Numbered from the stretch's first letter, positions 1 through 9,486 are shown. The stretch is DNA of 64,000 bases from Dyadobacter luteus (GCF_003383615.1 NZ_QNUL01000006.1:239674-303673); one strand, 5' to 3'. Translations and numbers: made by a program. Notes: a model not told the origin generated them from the letters alone.

Positions 1-257
1 TTTTTGTAATAGGGAATGGCTTCTTTAAACCGATTGGATAACCGGTAAGACTCAGCAATCAGAAAGCTGGTCTGAACCGGCTCATAATTTTCTGCTGCTG
101 CTTTCTCGAATCCTTTAATGGCGAGATCATACTCTCCGTTGCTGAATTTTTTATAACCATCCTTGTAAGCCTGCATAGCAGAGTTGCAGCTATACAGCAA
201 GGTGCTGATTACAATGATGCTAACAATGAGGGTAAAATTGTACCGCAAAATTCTCAT
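1..257 (-). CDS. Lipoprotein with TPR-like start, truncated by the window edge
   Basis: Only the first 85 codons are in the window, read leftward from an ATG at 257-255. The N-terminus is a lipoprotein signal peptide: a hydrophobic stretch at residues 8-22 ends in LYSC, with Cys24 as the lipidated residue. After it comes a helical segment (YKDGYKKFSNGEYDLAIKGF, then residues resembling ESYRLSNRFKEAIPYY) that looks like two consecutive tetratricopeptide repeats. In Bacteroidota, lipoproteins that begin this way are often OmpA-family or Por/gliding-secretion accessory proteins with TPR, WD40-like and OmpA domains. The rest lies outside the window, so the full family cannot be decided. It is divergent from rpsL. 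No convincing promoter was seen for it. Confidence 0.7.
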   Translation of the reverse strand, partial: MRILRYNFTLIVSIIVISTLLYSCNSAMQAYKDGYKKFSNGEYDLAIKGFEKAAAENYEPVQTSFLIAESYRLSNRFKEAIPYYK

Positions 258-693
258 AATTTGAAGGTGTAAAATCAAACGATCCGACTCGCACTTTTGG
301 GTTTTTGAAAAACAATACTAATAAACAACGTTTGGAAATAAAATTATGGGTGTAACCAACATATATTTTTCTGTCGCGGCATTTCAGTGACTTAATAGTG
401 GCATTTTTTGCCATCAGTTTTCGGCCGTTCGGCGCTACTGTTGCTGTGGTAACGACGGAAGTGTGAAGCGCTGTATTTGATTTGGATAACACAGCCGGAG
501 AGATATAAGGGATTGGAGGATTTCAGGATAAGTATATAGGCTGAGTAACGAAAAGGAGTTGCCGGAGTAAAAAAACTTGACAACCTTTTGTAAATCAATA
601 CAAATATTATACTTTTGCAGTCCGATTTTTTCGGGAAAACTGTTTTCAAAACAATAGACTGGTGCATTAACCAGATCAAAATCAATTTGTTAA
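258..693. other. Divergent intergenic region before rpsL
   Basis: This 436-base spacer separates the minus-strand lipoprotein gene from rpsL. The only well-supported element is the rpsL promoter at 587-617. The remainder has no convincing ORF, tRNA or terminator. Two short reading frames on the minus strand (around 220-700) have no homology-like features and cross the promoter, so they are treated as chance. Confidence 0.5.
587..617 (+). promoter_or_regulatory. rpsL-rpsG promoter, Bacteroidota type
   Basis: A -33 element TTTG (587-590) is followed after 19 bases by a -7 element TACTTTTG (610-617), an exact match to the Bacteroidota consensus TAnnTTTG. Transcription would start about 6-8 bases downstream, giving an rpsL leader of roughly 70 bases. 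Confidence 0.85.
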
Positions 694-1107
694 ATGCCAA
701 CTATTTCACAATTAGTCCGTAAAGGTAGAGAGACCATTACATGGAAATCAAAGTCACCGGCTTTGGATTCCTGCCCTCAGCGTAGGGGGGTGTGTACTCG
801 TGTGTACACCACAACGCCAAAAAAACCGAACTCAGCACTTCGTAAAGTAGCTCGTGTTCGTCTTTCAAACAACAAGGAGGTGAATGCTTACATCCCTGGA
901 GAAGGACACAACTTGCAGGAGCACTCGATCGTATTGATCCGTGGTGGTCGTGTTAAAGATTTACCGGGTGTTCGTTACCACATCATCCGTGGTGCATTGG
1001 ATACTGCAGGAGTTAACGGACGTAAACAACGTCGTTCGAAATACGGTGCAAAACGCCCTAAGCCAGGACAAGCACCAGCAGCACCAACAAAAGGTAAGAA
1101 AAAATAA
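694..1107 (+). CDS. rpsL: 30S ribosomal protein S12
   Basis: S12 sits at the decoding centre of the small subunit and helps control tRNA selection accuracy. The 137-residue product has the family signatures: [20 protein letters not shown] (residues 39-58) and [12 protein letters not shown] (84-95). Lys43 and Lys88, the residues whose substitution usually gives streptomycin resistance, are wild type. Asp89 corresponds to the residue that is methylthiolated in other bacteria. The C-terminal tail is Lys/Pro/Ala-rich and about a dozen residues longer than in E. coli. The start follows TTTGTTAA with no Shine-Dalgarno, normal for this phylum. It is first in an operon with rpsG, 119 bases downstream. 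Confidence 0.98.
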   Translation: MPTISQLVRKGRETITWKSKSPALDSCPQRRGVCTRVYTTTPKKPNSALRKVARVRLSNNKEVNAYIPGEGHNLQEHSIVLIRGGRVKDLPGVRYHIIRGALDTAGVNGRKQRRSKYGAKRPKPGQAPAAPTKGKKK

Positions 1108-1226
1108 AAAGTAACTCTCTCTGCTTTTATTAAAGAATATTCTGATAAAAGGGAAGTAATCCGGAACGCTGTTATCCGGGTGAATAAGTTGCAAAACGAA
1201 ACCTCGTTAAAACATTAAGTACTACA

Positions 1227-1694
1227 ATGAGAAAGTCCAAACCAAAGAAAAGATACATCTTGCCTGACCCGAAGTTCAGAGATGTTCAGGTTACAAAATT
1301 TGTTAACAACCTGATGCTTCAAGGCAAAAAAAGCATTGCATTTACTATTTTTTATGACGCTCTTGAGTTGGTAGAGAAGAAAACCAGCGAAAATGGTCTT
1401 GAAACTTGGAAAAAAGCATTGAACAATGTTACTCCTGCTGTAGAAGTAAAAAGCCGCCGTGTTGGTGGTGCTACTTTCCAGGTTCCGACAGAAGTTCGTC
1501 CTGAGCGCAAGCAGTCACTTGGCATGAAATGGTTGATCAACTATTCACGTAAGCGTGGAGAGAAAACAATGGTAGACCGTCTTGCTGGTGAAATTATCGC
1601 TGCTGCAAAAGGTGAAGGTGCTGCTGTTAAAAAGAAAGACGATACCCACCGTATGGCGGATGCAAACAAGGCATTCTCACACTTCAGGTTCTAG
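1227..1694 (+). CDS. rpsG: 30S ribosomal protein S7
   Basis: S7 nucleates assembly of the 30S head by binding the 3' domain of 16S rRNA and lies near the E site. The 155-residue product has the usual length and the conserved block [20 protein letters not shown] (residues 79-98), followed by the basic [14 protein letters not shown] segment. It lies 119 bases after rpsL, and a strong hairpin terminator follows 25 bases after the stop. rpsL and rpsG therefore form a two-gene unit here, separate from fusA, unlike the E. coli str operon where fusA and tuf are cotranscribed. Confidence 0.98.
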   Translation: MRKSKPKKRYILPDPKFRDVQVTKFVNNLMLQGKKSIAFTIFYDALELVEKKTSENGLETWKKALNNVTPAVEVKSRRVGGATFQVPTEVRPERKQSLGMKWLINYSRKRGEKTMVDRLAGEIIAAAKGEGAAVKKKDDTHRMADANKAFSHFRF

Positions 1695-1718
1695 TTTTCT
1701 TTGGAAGAAAGCATATAT

Positions 1719-1754
1719 GGAAAAGCCAGGCGTACCGTCTGGCTTTTCTTTTTT
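1719..1754 (+). terminator. Rho-independent terminator after rpsG
   Basis: The stem AAAAGCCAG (1721-1729) pairs with CTGGCTTTT (1739-1747) and is followed by a T-rich tract. It ends the rpsL-rpsG transcript. Confidence 0.85.
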
Positions 1755-1784
1755 ATTATCAGTTGAAAATAAATCTTTTCTTTA

Positions 1785-1815
1785 TTGTTTTTATAATCAA
1801 CAATTTATACTTTTG
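1785..1815 (+). promoter_or_regulatory. fusA promoter, Bacteroidota type
   Basis: The -33 TTG (1785-1787) and the -7 element TACTTTTG (1808-1815) are 20 bases apart. The element lies between the rpsG terminator and fusA, leaving a leader of about 100 bases. EF-G therefore appears to be transcribed on its own. Confidence 0.82.
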
Positions 1816-1920
1816 CGCTCTGAATTTTTAAAATGGTGCAAATGTAGCCCTGTTCTAAAGTTTAGAAACGCCTCTCATTAGCATTGCACATCGAATAATA
1901 AAAACACATCACCATTTATC

Positions 1921-4041
1921 ATGGCACGTGATCTAAGATTAACAAGAAACATTGGTATTGCTGCTCACATCGACGCAGGAAAAACGACTACAACTGAGCG
2001 TATTCTTTACTACGCTGGGGTAAGCCACAAAATTGGGGAAGTACATGATGGTGCTGCTACAATGGACTGGATGGAGCAGGAGCAGGAGCGTGGTATCACG
2101 ATTACCTCAGCTGCAACAACAGTTGGTTGGAAGTATCGTGATGAAAACTATCACATCAACATCATCGATACTCCGGGACACGTTGACTTTACTGTTGAAG
2201 TAAACCGTTCTCTTCGCGTTTTGGATGGTCTCGTATTCCTTTTCAGTGCGGTTGATGGTGTTGAGCCTCAGTCAGAAACAAACTGGCGTCTGGCTAACAA
2301 CTACAATGTAGCACGTATTGGTTTCGTAAATAAAATGGACCGTTCAGGTGCAGACTTTTTGAAAGTTTGTGCTCAGGTTAAAGAAATGCTTGGAAGCTAC
2401 GCGGTACCTCTTCAGTTGCCAATCGGTGCAGAAGATACATTCCGTGGTGTAGTTGACCTTGTTAACTTCCGTGGTATCGAATGGAACGAATCAGATAAAG
2501 GTATGACTTTTACTGAGGTACCTATTCCTGACGATATGCTTGAAGAAGCAACTGAGTGGAGAGAGAAATTGCTTGAAGCTGTTGCTGAATTCGATGATAC
2601 TTTAATGGAAAAGTATTTTGAAGATCCTAATTCAATCTCAGAAGACGAAATTCTTGCAGCTTTGCGCGCAGCAACGATCAGCATGAAAATCGTTCCTATG
2701 GTTTGTGGTTCTTCATTCAAGAATAAAGGAGTTCAGACTATGCTTGATTACGTGATGGCTATTTTGCCTTCACCTCTTGATCGTGAGAGCATTGTTGGAA
2801 CAGATCCACGTACAGGAAATGAAATAACTCGTAAGCCATCTGGTGACGATCCTTTCTGTGCACTTGCATTCAAAATTGCTACTGACCCTTACGTAGGTCG
2901 TCTTTGCTTTATCAGATCTTATTCTGGTTCTCTTGATTCGGGTTCTTATGTATTGAACAACCGTTCAGGAAACAAAGAGCGTATCTCTCGTATCTTCCAA
3001 ATGCATGCTAATAAGCAAAATCAGATTGATAAGCTTGAAGCAGGTGATATCGGAGCTGTGGTTGGTTTCAAAGATATCAAAACAGGAGATACACTTTCTG
3101 ATGAAAAGAACCCAATCGTTCTTGAATCAATGGTATTCCCTGAGCCGGTAATTGGTTATGCAATTGAGCCTAAGAAAGCTGCTGACAGCGATAACTTCTC
3201 AAAAGCAATTACTAAGCTGATCGAAGAAGATCCTACTCTGCAAGTTGAATCTAACGAAGAAACTGGTCAGACGATCATCAAAGGAATGGGTGAGCTTCAC
3301 CTTGAAATCATTATCGACCGTATGCGTCGTGAGTTCAAAGTGGAAGTAAACCAGGGAGCTCCTCAGGTTGCTTACAAAGAGGTTCTTACTAAGAGCTTCG
3401 AACACCGTGAAGTTTACAAGAAACAAACTGGTGGTCGTGGTAAGTTTGCCGACATCGTATTTGAAATCGGGCCACGTGACGATAACGAAGAAGGACAAGA
3501 GCCAAAAGTGGGTCTTCAGTTTGTAAACGAAGTTGTGGGTGGTGCTATCCCTCGTGAATTCATTGCTCCGGTACAGAAAGGTTTCGAAGCTGCCATGGTA
3601 AATGGTGCGCTTGCAGGATACCAGTTGGATTCGATGAAAGTGCGTTTGTTCCACGGATCATTCCACGATGTCGATTCAGATGCACTATCTTTCGAATTGG
3701 CTGCTAAGTTAGGTTTCAAAGAAGCGGCTCGTCATGCTGGTTCTAAGTTGATGGAGCCTATCATGCATGTTGAAGTATTGACTCCTGATGAGTATACCGG
3801 ACCTATTACAGGTGATTTGAACCGTCGTCGTGGTATCATGCGCGGTATGGACACTCGTAACGGAGCACAGGTAATCAAGGCTGATGTACCTCTTTCTGAA
3901 TTGTTTGGTTATGTTACTGATCTTCGTACAATGTCTTCAGGACGTGCTACTGCATCTCTGACATTCGCTTACTACGAAATCGTACCAAATAACATCGCTG
4001 AAGGTGTGATTGAAAAGGCAAAAGGCCTGGTTAAAGCTTAA
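1921..4041 (+). CDS. fusA: Elongation factor G
   Basis: EF-G is the GTPase that drives translocation of tRNA and mRNA on the ribosome and, with RRF, ribosome recycling. The 706-residue product is full length. G-domain motifs are intact: AHIDAGKT (15-22), RGIT (57-60), DTPGH (83-87) and NKMD (137-140). Domain IV carries [12 protein letters not shown] and a C-terminal domain V follows. Gly/His positions important for fusidic acid were not assessed. The gene has its own promoter and its own terminator, so it is a single-gene unit between rpsG and rpsJ. A second EF-G paralogue is common in this phylum; this copy's location in the str region marks it as the housekeeping one. Confidence 0.98.
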   Translation: MARDLRLTRNIGIAAHIDAGKTTTTERILYYAGVSHKIGEVHDGAATMDWMEQEQERGITITSAATTVGWKYRDENYHINIIDTPGHVDFTVEVNRSLRVLDGLVFLFSAVDGVEPQSETNWRLANNYNVARIGFVNKMDRSGADFLKVCAQVKEMLGSYAVPLQLPIGAEDTFRGVVDLVNFRGIEWNESDKGMTFTEVPIPDDMLEEATEWREKLLEAVAEFDDTLMEKYFEDPNSISEDEILAALRAATISMKIVPMVCGSSFKNKGVQTMLDYVMAILPSPLDRESIVGTDPRTGNEITRKPSGDDPFCALAFKIATDPYVGRLCFIRSYSGSLDSGSYVLNNRSGNKERISRIFQMHANKQNQIDKLEAGDIGAVVGFKDIKTGDTLSDEKNPIVLESMVFPEPVIGYAIEPKKAADSDNFSKAITKLIEEDPTLQVESNEETGQTIIKGMGELHLEIIIDRMRREFKVEVNQGAPQVAYKEVLTKSFEHREVYKKQTGGRGKFADIVFEIGPRDDNEEGQEPKVGLQFVNEVVGGAIPREFIAPVQKGFEAAMVNGALAGYQLDSMKVRLFHGSFHDVDSDALSFELAAKLGFKEAARHAGSKLMEPIMHVEVLTPDEYTGPITGDLNRRRGIMRGMDTRNGAQVIKADVPLSELFGYVTDLRTMSSGRATASLTFAYYEIVPNNIAEGVIEKAKGLVKA

Positions 4042-4050
4042 GACAAATCG

Positions 4051-4086
4051 GGTGAGTGTGGTGCTGAATCACACTCACCTTTTTTA
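4051..4086 (+). terminator. Rho-independent terminator after fusA
   Basis: A perfect 10-bp stem, GGTGAGTGTG (4051-4060) with CACACTCACC (4070-4079), is followed by six T residues. It separates fusA from rpsJ. Confidence 0.9.
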
Positions 4087-4182
4087 TAATATCAAGCCGG
4101 CGAAGTAAATGGTTCTTTCGTTGGTGGATTGTCAGGATAAACTTCTGTACAAGTTTTCTCAGAACCGGATTTAAGAAAAATC

Positions 4183-4488
4183 ATGAATCAAAAAATTCGT
4201 ATCAAACTACGGTCATTTGACCACAATTTGGTTGACAAGTCAGCTGAAAAGATTGTTAAGGCTGTGAAGGCTACAGGTGCTGTTGTTAGCGGTCCTATTC
4301 CTTTGCCAACAAAAACTGAGAAGTTCACTGTTTTGCGTTCTCCACACGTTAACAAGAAGTCTCGTGAACAATTCCAGCTTTGTACTTACAAACGTTTGGT
4401 AGATATATTCTCTACAAGCGCTAAAACTGTAGATGCGCTGATGAAGCTTGAATTGCCAAGCGGCGTTGACGTAGAGATCAAAGTATAG
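4183..4488 (+). CDS. rpsJ: 30S ribosomal protein S10
   Basis: S10 is a head protein of the 30S subunit and, as NusE with NusB, part of the rRNA antitermination complex that acts on boxA. The 101-residue product has the usual size and motifs ([21 protein letters not shown] near the start, GPIPLPTK and [11 protein letters not shown] in the middle, [12 protein letters not shown] at the end). It stands alone: a terminator lies 97 bases upstream and another about 130 bases downstream. I found no perfect TAnnTTTG promoter in the short upstream gap, so it is either read through from fusA or driven by a weaker promoter. Confidence 0.97.
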   Translation: MNQKIRIKLRSFDHNLVDKSAEKIVKAVKATGAVVSGPIPLPTKTEKFTVLRSPHVNKKSREQFQLCTYKRLVDIFSTSAKTVDALMKLELPSGVDVEIKV

Positions 4489-4550
4489 TTATCATTACCT
4501 GTTAATCAGGTATATGAATTATTGGATGAAGGTCCGGCTTACCGGAAACC

Positions 4551-4652
4551 ACATCTGAGCTCAGAAAAACAGACAATTTCATGTGTCTTAAAACATGAAA
4601 AAAGTGCTGTAAAAGACAGAGGTCAGATGTATTACACATCTGACCTTTTTTG
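4551..4652 (+). promoter_or_regulatory. Attenuator-like structure between rpsJ and rplC
   Basis: A strong terminator hairpin pairs GGTCAGATGT (4621-4630) with ACATCTGACC (4636-4645), followed by six T residues. Upstream, ACATCTGA (4551-4558) repeats the terminator's 3' arm and is exactly complementary to the core of its 5' arm (TCAGATGT, 4623-4630). It also sits in a perfect 12-base palindrome, TCTGAGCTCAGA (4554-4565). The arrangement permits two mutually exclusive folds, as in transcription attenuators. The terminator is well supported; the regulatory switch is inference. Confidence 0.5.
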
Positions 4653-4683
4653 CTGATAATCAGCTAGAAATAAATAATAACTG

Positions 4684-4715
4684 TTTGGATCGAAAAAATT
4701 AAATTTCTATCTTTG
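4684..4715 (+). promoter_or_regulatory. Promoter of the rplC-rplQ operon
   Basis: TTTG (4684-4687) and TATCTTTG (4708-4715, matching TAnnTTTG) are separated by 20 bases. It lies just downstream of the terminator at 4621-4652 and 52 bases before rplC, so it is the likely main promoter for the long ribosomal operon. Confidence 0.85.
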
Positions 4716-4767
4716 CAGTCCGTTTTAGGGAATAGGGGTTTTTACCTGCTAATTTAAATTAATTTAC

Positions 4768-5388
4768 ATGTCTGGTTTAATTGGTAAAAAAATCGGAATG
4801 ACTAGTTTGTACAACGCTGACGGGCAGGCTCTGGCGTGTACGGTTATCCAAGCTGGTCCTTGTGTTGTTACACAAGTTAGGTCCGAAGAAAAAGATGGCT
4901 ACAAAGCTATTCAGTTAGGTTACGGCGAGAAAAAAGAGAAGAACTCGTCAAGACCGTTGATTGGTCACTTCAAAAAGGCCGGAACAACTCCCAAGCAAAA
5001 AGTGGTTGAGTTTAAGGAATTTGTTGTTGAGCATGAACTTGGAACTTCACTATCAGTACAGGACGTATTTGAGGAAGGTGAATTCGTAGACGTTGTTGGA
5101 AATGCGAAGGGTCGCGGTTTCCAGGGTGTTGTAAAACGCCATGGTTTTGGTGGTGTAGGCGGTCAGACTCACGGTCAGCATAACCGTGCACGTCACCCGG
5201 GTTCGATTGGTGCTTGTTCATTCCCGTCACGTGTTTTCAAAGGAATTCGCATGGGTGGACGTATGGGTAACAATCGTGTAAAAATTCAGAACCTTCGTAT
5301 TCTGAAAGTGATACCTGAGCAGAACCTTTTGGTTGTGAGTGGCTCAGTACCGGGGTCGAAGAATTCATTTCTAATCATAGAGAAATAG
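4768..5388 (+). CDS. rplC: 50S ribosomal protein L3
   Basis: L3 is an early-assembly protein of the large subunit whose extended loop reaches the peptidyl transferase centre. The 206-residue product begins [18 protein letters not shown] and carries the family signature around [16 protein letters not shown], then [19 protein letters not shown] and [13 protein letters not shown]. The Gln in the GQTHG segment is the equivalent of the residue methylated by PrmB in E. coli. It is the first gene of a 29-gene run and is followed by rplD after 5 bases. Confidence 0.98.
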   Translation: MSGLIGKKIGMTSLYNADGQALACTVIQAGPCVVTQVRSEEKDGYKAIQLGYGEKKEKNSSRPLIGHFKKAGTTPKQKVVEFKEFVVEHELGTSLSVQDVFEEGEFVDVVGNAKGRGFQGVVKRHGFGGVGGQTHGQHNRARHPGSIGACSFPSRVFKGIRMGGRMGNNRVKIQNLRILKVIPEQNLLVVSGSVPGSKNSFLIIEK

Positions 5389-5393
5389 TACCA

Positions 5394-6023
5394 ATGGAAT
5401 TGTCCGTATTAAATATAAAAGGAGAAGATACCGGCAAAAAGGTAAATGTGTCAGAAGATATTTTTGGCATTGAACCTAATACGCACGCGATCTATCTCGA
5501 CGTAAAGCTTTACCTGGCTAACCAACGCCAAGGAACGCATAAGTCAAAAGAACGTGCAGAGATTAATCACTCTACACGTAAGATTAAGAAACAAAAAGGA
5601 ACTGGTGGTGCACGTGCAGGTAGCATTAAATCACCGGTGTTCGTAGGTGGAGGTCGTATATTCGGTCCAAGACCACGTGACTACGGTTTCAAAATCAACA
5701 AGAAAGTTAAAGTATTGGCTCGTAAGTCAGCTTTATCTGTCAAAGCGAAAGCAGATTCTATTTCAGTTCTTGAAGCATTCACTTTCGATGCGCCAAAAAC
5801 TAAGTCTTATCTGAATGTTTTGAACTCACTTGCATTAGTGAACACAAAAACATTATTAATTCTTCCAGCGATCGACAACAATGTATACTTGTCGAGCCGT
5901 AACATTCCAAAAGCGAAAGTTACGACAGTGGATGCGGTCAATACTTATGACCTGATGTTTGCAGACCGTCTTTTAATAAGTGAATCTGCTCTGTCTATTT
6001 TGGAAACCCAATTGAACAAATAA
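5394..6023 (+). CDS. rplD: 50S ribosomal protein L4
   Basis: L4 binds domain I of 23S rRNA and its loop lines the peptide exit tunnel near the macrolide site. The 209-residue product has the typical core: HKSKERAEINHSTRKIKKQKGTGGARAG-type loop (residues about 50-75) then FGPRPRDYGFKINKKV. In E. coli L4 also represses its own operon by binding the mRNA leader; whether that happens here is unknown, but the structured region before rplC is a candidate target. Two bases separate its stop from rplW, so the genes are tightly packed. Confidence 0.97.
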   Translation: MELSVLNIKGEDTGKKVNVSEDIFGIEPNTHAIYLDVKLYLANQRQGTHKSKERAEINHSTRKIKKQKGTGGARAGSIKSPVFVGGGRIFGPRPRDYGFKINKKVKVLARKSALSVKAKADSISVLEAFTFDAPKTKSYLNVLNSLALVNTKTLLILPAIDNNVYLSSRNIPKAKVTTVDAVNTYDLMFADRLLISESALSILETQLNK

Positions 6024-6025
6024 TC

Positions 6026-6313
6026 ATGAGTGTACTGAAACGTCCGATTATAACCGAAAAGGTAACGGCTCAGGGTGGTCAAGGAAAATATGCCTTTGAA
6101 GTATCCCTTACTTCAAATAAAGTAGAGATCAAAAAGGCTATTGAAAAACTGTTTGGGGTTACCGTAGAAAGCGTTCACACAATGCGCAGCATTGGTAAAA
6201 GCAAGTCCCGCACATCGGGAGGTAAATTTGTAAGTGGAAAAACTTCAACTATCAAGAAGGCTATCGTAACGGTAGCTGAAGGTGAGGTCATCGATATCTA
6301 CGGTGAAGCATAA
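6026..6313 (+). CDS. rplW: 50S ribosomal protein L23
   Basis: L23 sits at the tunnel exit and is the docking site for trigger factor and SRP. The 95-residue product starts with SVLKRPIITEKVT and contains YAFEVSLTSNKVEIKKAIEKLFGVTVESV, the family core. It ends with IDIYGEA. The start ATG lies 2 bases after the rplD stop, suggesting translational coupling. A 40-base gap follows before rplB. Confidence 0.97.
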   Translation: MSVLKRPIITEKVTAQGGQGKYAFEVSLTSNKVEIKKAIEKLFGVTVESVHTMRSIGKSKSRTSGGKFVSGKTSTIKKAIVTVAEGEVIDIYGEA

Positions 6314-6353
6314 GAATAGTTGAACGACTTAAATCTTTGACGAGTTAATAGCA

Positions 6354-7178
6354 ATGGCAGTTAAAAAATTAAAACCAACAAGTGCTGGTCAACGTTTTCG
6401 CTCAGCTCCTACATTTGAGGAGATCACTACAGCGAAACCGGAAAAGAGTCTCTTAGAGCCCGTCAAAAGAACCGGCGGTCGTAATAGCTCTGGACGTCGT
6501 ACCATGCGTCATATAGGTGGTGGTCACAAACGCAAGTATCGCGTGATCGATTTCAAAAGAAATCGTTTTGATGCACCAGCCACAGTTCTTACAATTGAAT
6601 ACGATCCAAACCGCTCTGCACGTATCGCTCTGGTACAATATGCAGATGACGAAAAAAGATACGTAATCGCACCGAACGGACTGAAAGTGGGACAAACAAT
6701 TGTTTCAGGTAATTCAGTAGCTCCTGAAGTAGGTAACGCACTTCCTTTGGGTTCTATGCCAATCGGTACAATTGTTCATAACATTGAACTTACTCCTGGT
6801 AAAGGTGGACAGTTCGCACGTAGTGCAGGAGCTTATGCTCAGCTAGTAGCGCGTGAAGGTAAGTACGCAGTATTGAAAATGCCATCCGGCGAAATGCGTA
6901 TGATTCTTTCAACATGTATCGCAACGGTTGGAACAGTTTCTAATTCAAGTCACATGAATGTGAGTCTTGGAAAGGCAGGTCGCAGACGTTGGTTAGGTCG
7001 TCGTCCACGCGTTCGTGGGGTTGCGATGAACCCAGTCGATCACCCAATGGGTGGTGGTGAAGGCCGCTCGTCCGGTGGACAGCCTCGGTCAAGAAACGGA
7101 CAGTTCTCTAAAGGACTTAAGACTCGTGATCGCAACAAGCATTCTGAGAAATTGATTATCAGCCGTCGTAAAAAATAA
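6354..7178 (+). CDS. rplB: 50S ribosomal protein L2
   Basis: L2 is needed for subunit association and peptidyl transferase activity. The 274-residue product has the conserved N-terminal [18 protein letters not shown], the middle [20 protein letters not shown] and the C-terminal signature [18 protein letters not shown] containing the His (HPMGGGEG) close to the catalytic centre. Length matches the family. It is separated from rpsS by 9 bases. Confidence 0.98.
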   Translation: MAVKKLKPTSAGQRFRSAPTFEEITTAKPEKSLLEPVKRTGGRNSSGRRTMRHIGGGHKRKYRVIDFKRNRFDAPATVLTIEYDPNRSARIALVQYADDEKRYVIAPNGLKVGQTIVSGNSVAPEVGNALPLGSMPIGTIVHNIELTPGKGGQFARSAGAYAQLVAREGKYAVLKMPSGEMRMILSTCIATVGTVSNSSHMNVSLGKAGRRRWLGRRPRVRGVAMNPVDHPMGGGEGRSSGGQPRSRNGQFSKGLKTRDRNKHSEKLIISRRKK

Positions 7179-7187
7179 TAGAATAAC

Positions 7188-7466
7188 ATGGCACGCTCAT
7201 TAAAAAAAGGACCATACATAGACTTCCGTCTTGAGAACAAGGTTACGGTGATGAATAGCGCAGCTCGTAAGTCTGTAATCAAAACCTGGTCTCGTCGCTC
7301 AATGATTTCGCCTGATTTTATCGGGCATACATTTGCGGTTCACAACGGAAACAAATTCATTCCGGTTTACGTGACAGAGAACATGGTAGGACACAAACTG
7401 GGAGAGTTTTCGCCAACGCGTAACTTCCGTGGTCACACTGCAAAAAAAGATAAAGGTAGAAAATAA
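7188..7466 (+). CDS. rpsS: 30S ribosomal protein S19
   Basis: S19 forms a complex with S13 in the 30S head and contacts the A-site finger of 23S rRNA. The 92-residue product has the signature [18 protein letters not shown] at the start and [21 protein letters not shown], then [17 protein letters not shown] near the end. Length is normal. It begins 9 bases after rplB and is followed by rplV after 57 bases that show no distinct signal. Confidence 0.98.
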   Translation: MARSLKKGPYIDFRLENKVTVMNSAARKSVIKTWSRRSMISPDFIGHTFAVHNGNKFIPVYVTENMVGHKLGEFSPTRNFRGHTAKKDKGRK

Positions 7467-7523
7467 AATAGTCGACGATAGCTGGTTTTGCCACAAGTAA
7501 AACGAGCCTATTTCTGAAAGAAC

Positions 7524-7913
7524 ATGGAAGCAAGAGCTATATTAAGAAATGTGCCAACTTCTCCTCGTAAGATGAGATTGGTGGCCGACATGATTCGCGG
7601 ACAGAAGGTCAGCAAAGCGTTGGCGCTTTTAAAGTTTCAACCACAAGCTGCTTCTTCTGTTTTGCACAAAGTATTACTTTCTGCAGTAGCTAACTGGCAA
7701 CAGCAGAACGAAGATGCAAAGCTGGAAGACGCTGATCTTATTGTTAAAACCGTATTTATTGACGGTGGACGTATGTTGAAGCGTTTGCGCCCTGCACCGC
7801 AAGGAAGAGCACACAGAATCCGTAAGCGTTCGAACCACATCACAATCGTGATCGACGACGCAGCGGTTTCTAACGCAAGCGCGGAAAAACAAACAGTAAT
7901 CACCGAATCATAA
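7524..7913 (+). CDS. rplV: 50S ribosomal protein L22
   Basis: L22 spans all 23S rRNA domains and its beta-hairpin lines the exit tunnel, the site of some macrolide resistance mutations. The 129-residue product has the N-terminal core (AILRNVPTSPRKMRLVADMI) and the hairpin region FIDGGRMLKRLRPAPQGRAH, followed by RIRKRSNHITIVI. The C-terminal tail (about 15 residues after VIDDA) is a little longer than in E. coli. The rpsC start follows 19 bases downstream. Confidence 0.97.
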   Translation: MEARAILRNVPTSPRKMRLVADMIRGQKVSKALALLKFQPQAASSVLHKVLLSAVANWQQQNEDAKLEDADLIVKTVFIDGGRMLKRLRPAPQGRAHRIRKRSNHITIVIDDAAVSNASAEKQTVITES

Positions 7914-7932
7914 GTAAAACGATCTATATCGA

Positions 7933-8760
7933 ATGGGACAAAAGGTTAATCCTATAGGTCTGAGACTAGGAATTGTTAGAGGATGGGAGTCAAGTTGGTA
8001 TGGTGGAAAGGACTTTTCTGACAAACTTGTTGAAGACGAAAAAATTCGTAACTACATCAAAGCACGTATCCCAAAAGGATCTATCTCGAAAGTAGTTATT
8101 GAGCGCACATTGAAGCGTATCACTCTTACAATCCACACTGCCCGTCCGGGTATTGTAATTGGAAAAGGTGGTAGTGAAGTTGATAAAATCAAAGAAGAGC
8201 TTAAGAAGATTACAGGTAAAGATGTTCAGATTAACATCTACGAAATCAAAAGACCTGAAATCGATGCGAAATTGGTAGGCGAAGCAATCGCTCAACAACT
8301 TCAGGCTCGTATCTCTTACCGTCGTGCAATGAAGCAATCTATCGCTTCAGCTATGCGTGTAGGAACACAAGGTATCAAGATTCGTCTGGCTGGCCGTTTG
8401 GGTGGTGCTGAGATGGCTCGTACTGAAGAGTACAAAGAGGGACGTATTCCTTTGCATACACTTCGTGCTGACATCGACTACGCAATCTCAGAAGCGCAGA
8501 CAATCTACGGAAAGATCGGTATTAAAGTATGGATCTTCAAAGGTGAGCTTTATGGCAAGCGTGATTTGACTCCAAGTGCGGCAACTGCAGCATCTGACAG
8601 AGCAGACAGAAGCGCTGGTGGTAACGACCGTGGTGGCAATGACCGTGGCGGACGTGACAGAAGAGGTTCTCGTGACGGCGCTCCTCGTGGAGAAGGCGGC
8701 GGTGGCGATGCAGATCGTCGCAAGAGAAACAACAATAACAATAATAAAAAGAAGAAGTAA
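7933..8760 (+). CDS. rpsC: 30S ribosomal protein S3 with long RGG/Asn-Lys tail
   Basis: S3 is a head protein at the mRNA entry channel and takes part in the ribosome's helicase activity. The first ~207 residues are canonical: [22 protein letters not shown] at the start, the KH-domain loop [18 protein letters not shown], and the C-domain [31 protein letters not shown]. From about residue 213 on, the protein is low complexity: Gly, Arg, Asp and Asn-rich ([20 protein letters not shown]) and ends in six Asn and four Lys. At 275 residues it is about 40 longer than E. coli S3. Extended S3 tails are known in this phylum; the exact composition here is notable. Confidence 0.97.
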   Translation: MGQKVNPIGLRLGIVRGWESSWYGGKDFSDKLVEDEKIRNYIKARIPKGSISKVVIERTLKRITLTIHTARPGIVIGKGGSEVDKIKEELKKITGKDVQINIYEIKRPEIDAKLVGEAIAQQLQARISYRRAMKQSIASAMRVGTQGIKIRLAGRLGGAEMARTEEYKEGRIPLHTLRADIDYAISEAQTIYGKIGIKVWIFKGELYGKRDLTPSAATAASDRADRSAGGNDRGGNDRGGRDRRGSRDGAPRGEGGGGDADRRKRNNNNNNKKKK

Positions 8761-8807
8761 TCCGACATTTTCCGGTTTTTTTAAATCGGTTCAAATAGAT
8801 TAGAATC

Positions 8808-9233
8808 ATGTTACAGCCGAAAAGAACAAAATTTCGCAAGCAACAAAAAAACAAAGGTTCGGAAAAAGGACTTGCCACTCGTGGTGCTGAAATCGCCTTC
8901 GGATCTTTCGCTATCAAGTCGCTTGAACCAGGCTGGCTAACAGCTCGTCAGATTGAAGCAGCTCGTATCTCGGTTACACGTGCAATGAAACGTGAAGGCC
9001 AGGTTTGGATCCGTGTGTTTCCAGACAAGCCTATTACCAAAAAGCCTGCTGAGGTTCGTATGGGTAAAGGAAAAGGAGCTCCTGAATATTGGGTAGCACC
9101 TGTTAAGCCAGGAACAATTATATTCGAAGCAACTGGTGTTGCACTGGATACAGCAAACGAAGCATTGCGTTTGGCTGCACAAAAGTTGCCAATCAAAACT
9201 AAGTTCGTGGTACGTCGGGATTATCAGGAATAG
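8808..9233 (+). CDS. rplP: 50S ribosomal protein L16
   Basis: L16 organises the A-site tRNA elbow region of the large subunit. The 141-residue product has the expected [12 protein letters not shown] start, the segment [24 protein letters not shown] and the signature [18 protein letters not shown]. It ends with the typical KLPIKTKFV plus a few residues. It lies 47 bases after rpsC; the gap has no obvious terminator. Confidence 0.97.
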   Translation: MLQPKRTKFRKQQKNKGSEKGLATRGAEIAFGSFAIKSLEPGWLTARQIEAARISVTRAMKREGQVWIRVFPDKPITKKPAEVRMGKGKGAPEYWVAPVKPGTIIFEATGVALDTANEALRLAAQKLPIKTKFVVRRDYQE

Positions 9234-9276
9234 GACCAACCCCGAACGTATCTAAGAACGTTAATTAACAAAAGCA

Positions 9277-9471
9277 ATGACTAGTAAAGAAGTAAAAGAT
9301 CTGTCGAAAGATCAGCTTAACGAGCAGATAGCTCAGGAGAGAGAGCGCTTACTACGATTGAAATTTGCTCATGCAATTTCTCCTATCGAGAATCCTTTGC
9401 GTATTCGCGCCTCACGTAAAGAAGTAGCCAGACTATTAACCGAGCTGTCGGTTAAGAAAAACCAACAGTAA
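9277..9471 (+). CDS. rpmC: 50S ribosomal protein L29
   Basis: L29 is a small helical protein near the tunnel exit next to L23. The 64-residue product is two predicted helices with the family pattern: EVKDLSKDQLNEQIAQERERLLRLKFAHA then ENPLRIRASRKEVARLLTEL. It is preceded by a 43-base gap after rplP and followed by rpsQ after 15 bases, the normal order. Confidence 0.96.
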   Translation: MTSKEVKDLSKDQLNEQIAQERERLLRLKFAHAISPIENPLRIRASRKEVARLLTELSVKKNQQ

Positions 9472-9486
9472 ATCAGTTAAGAAATT

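Noticed and set aside
694..1107. Streptomycin-resistance alleles of rpsL
   Set aside because: Lys43 and Lys88 are the wild-type residues.
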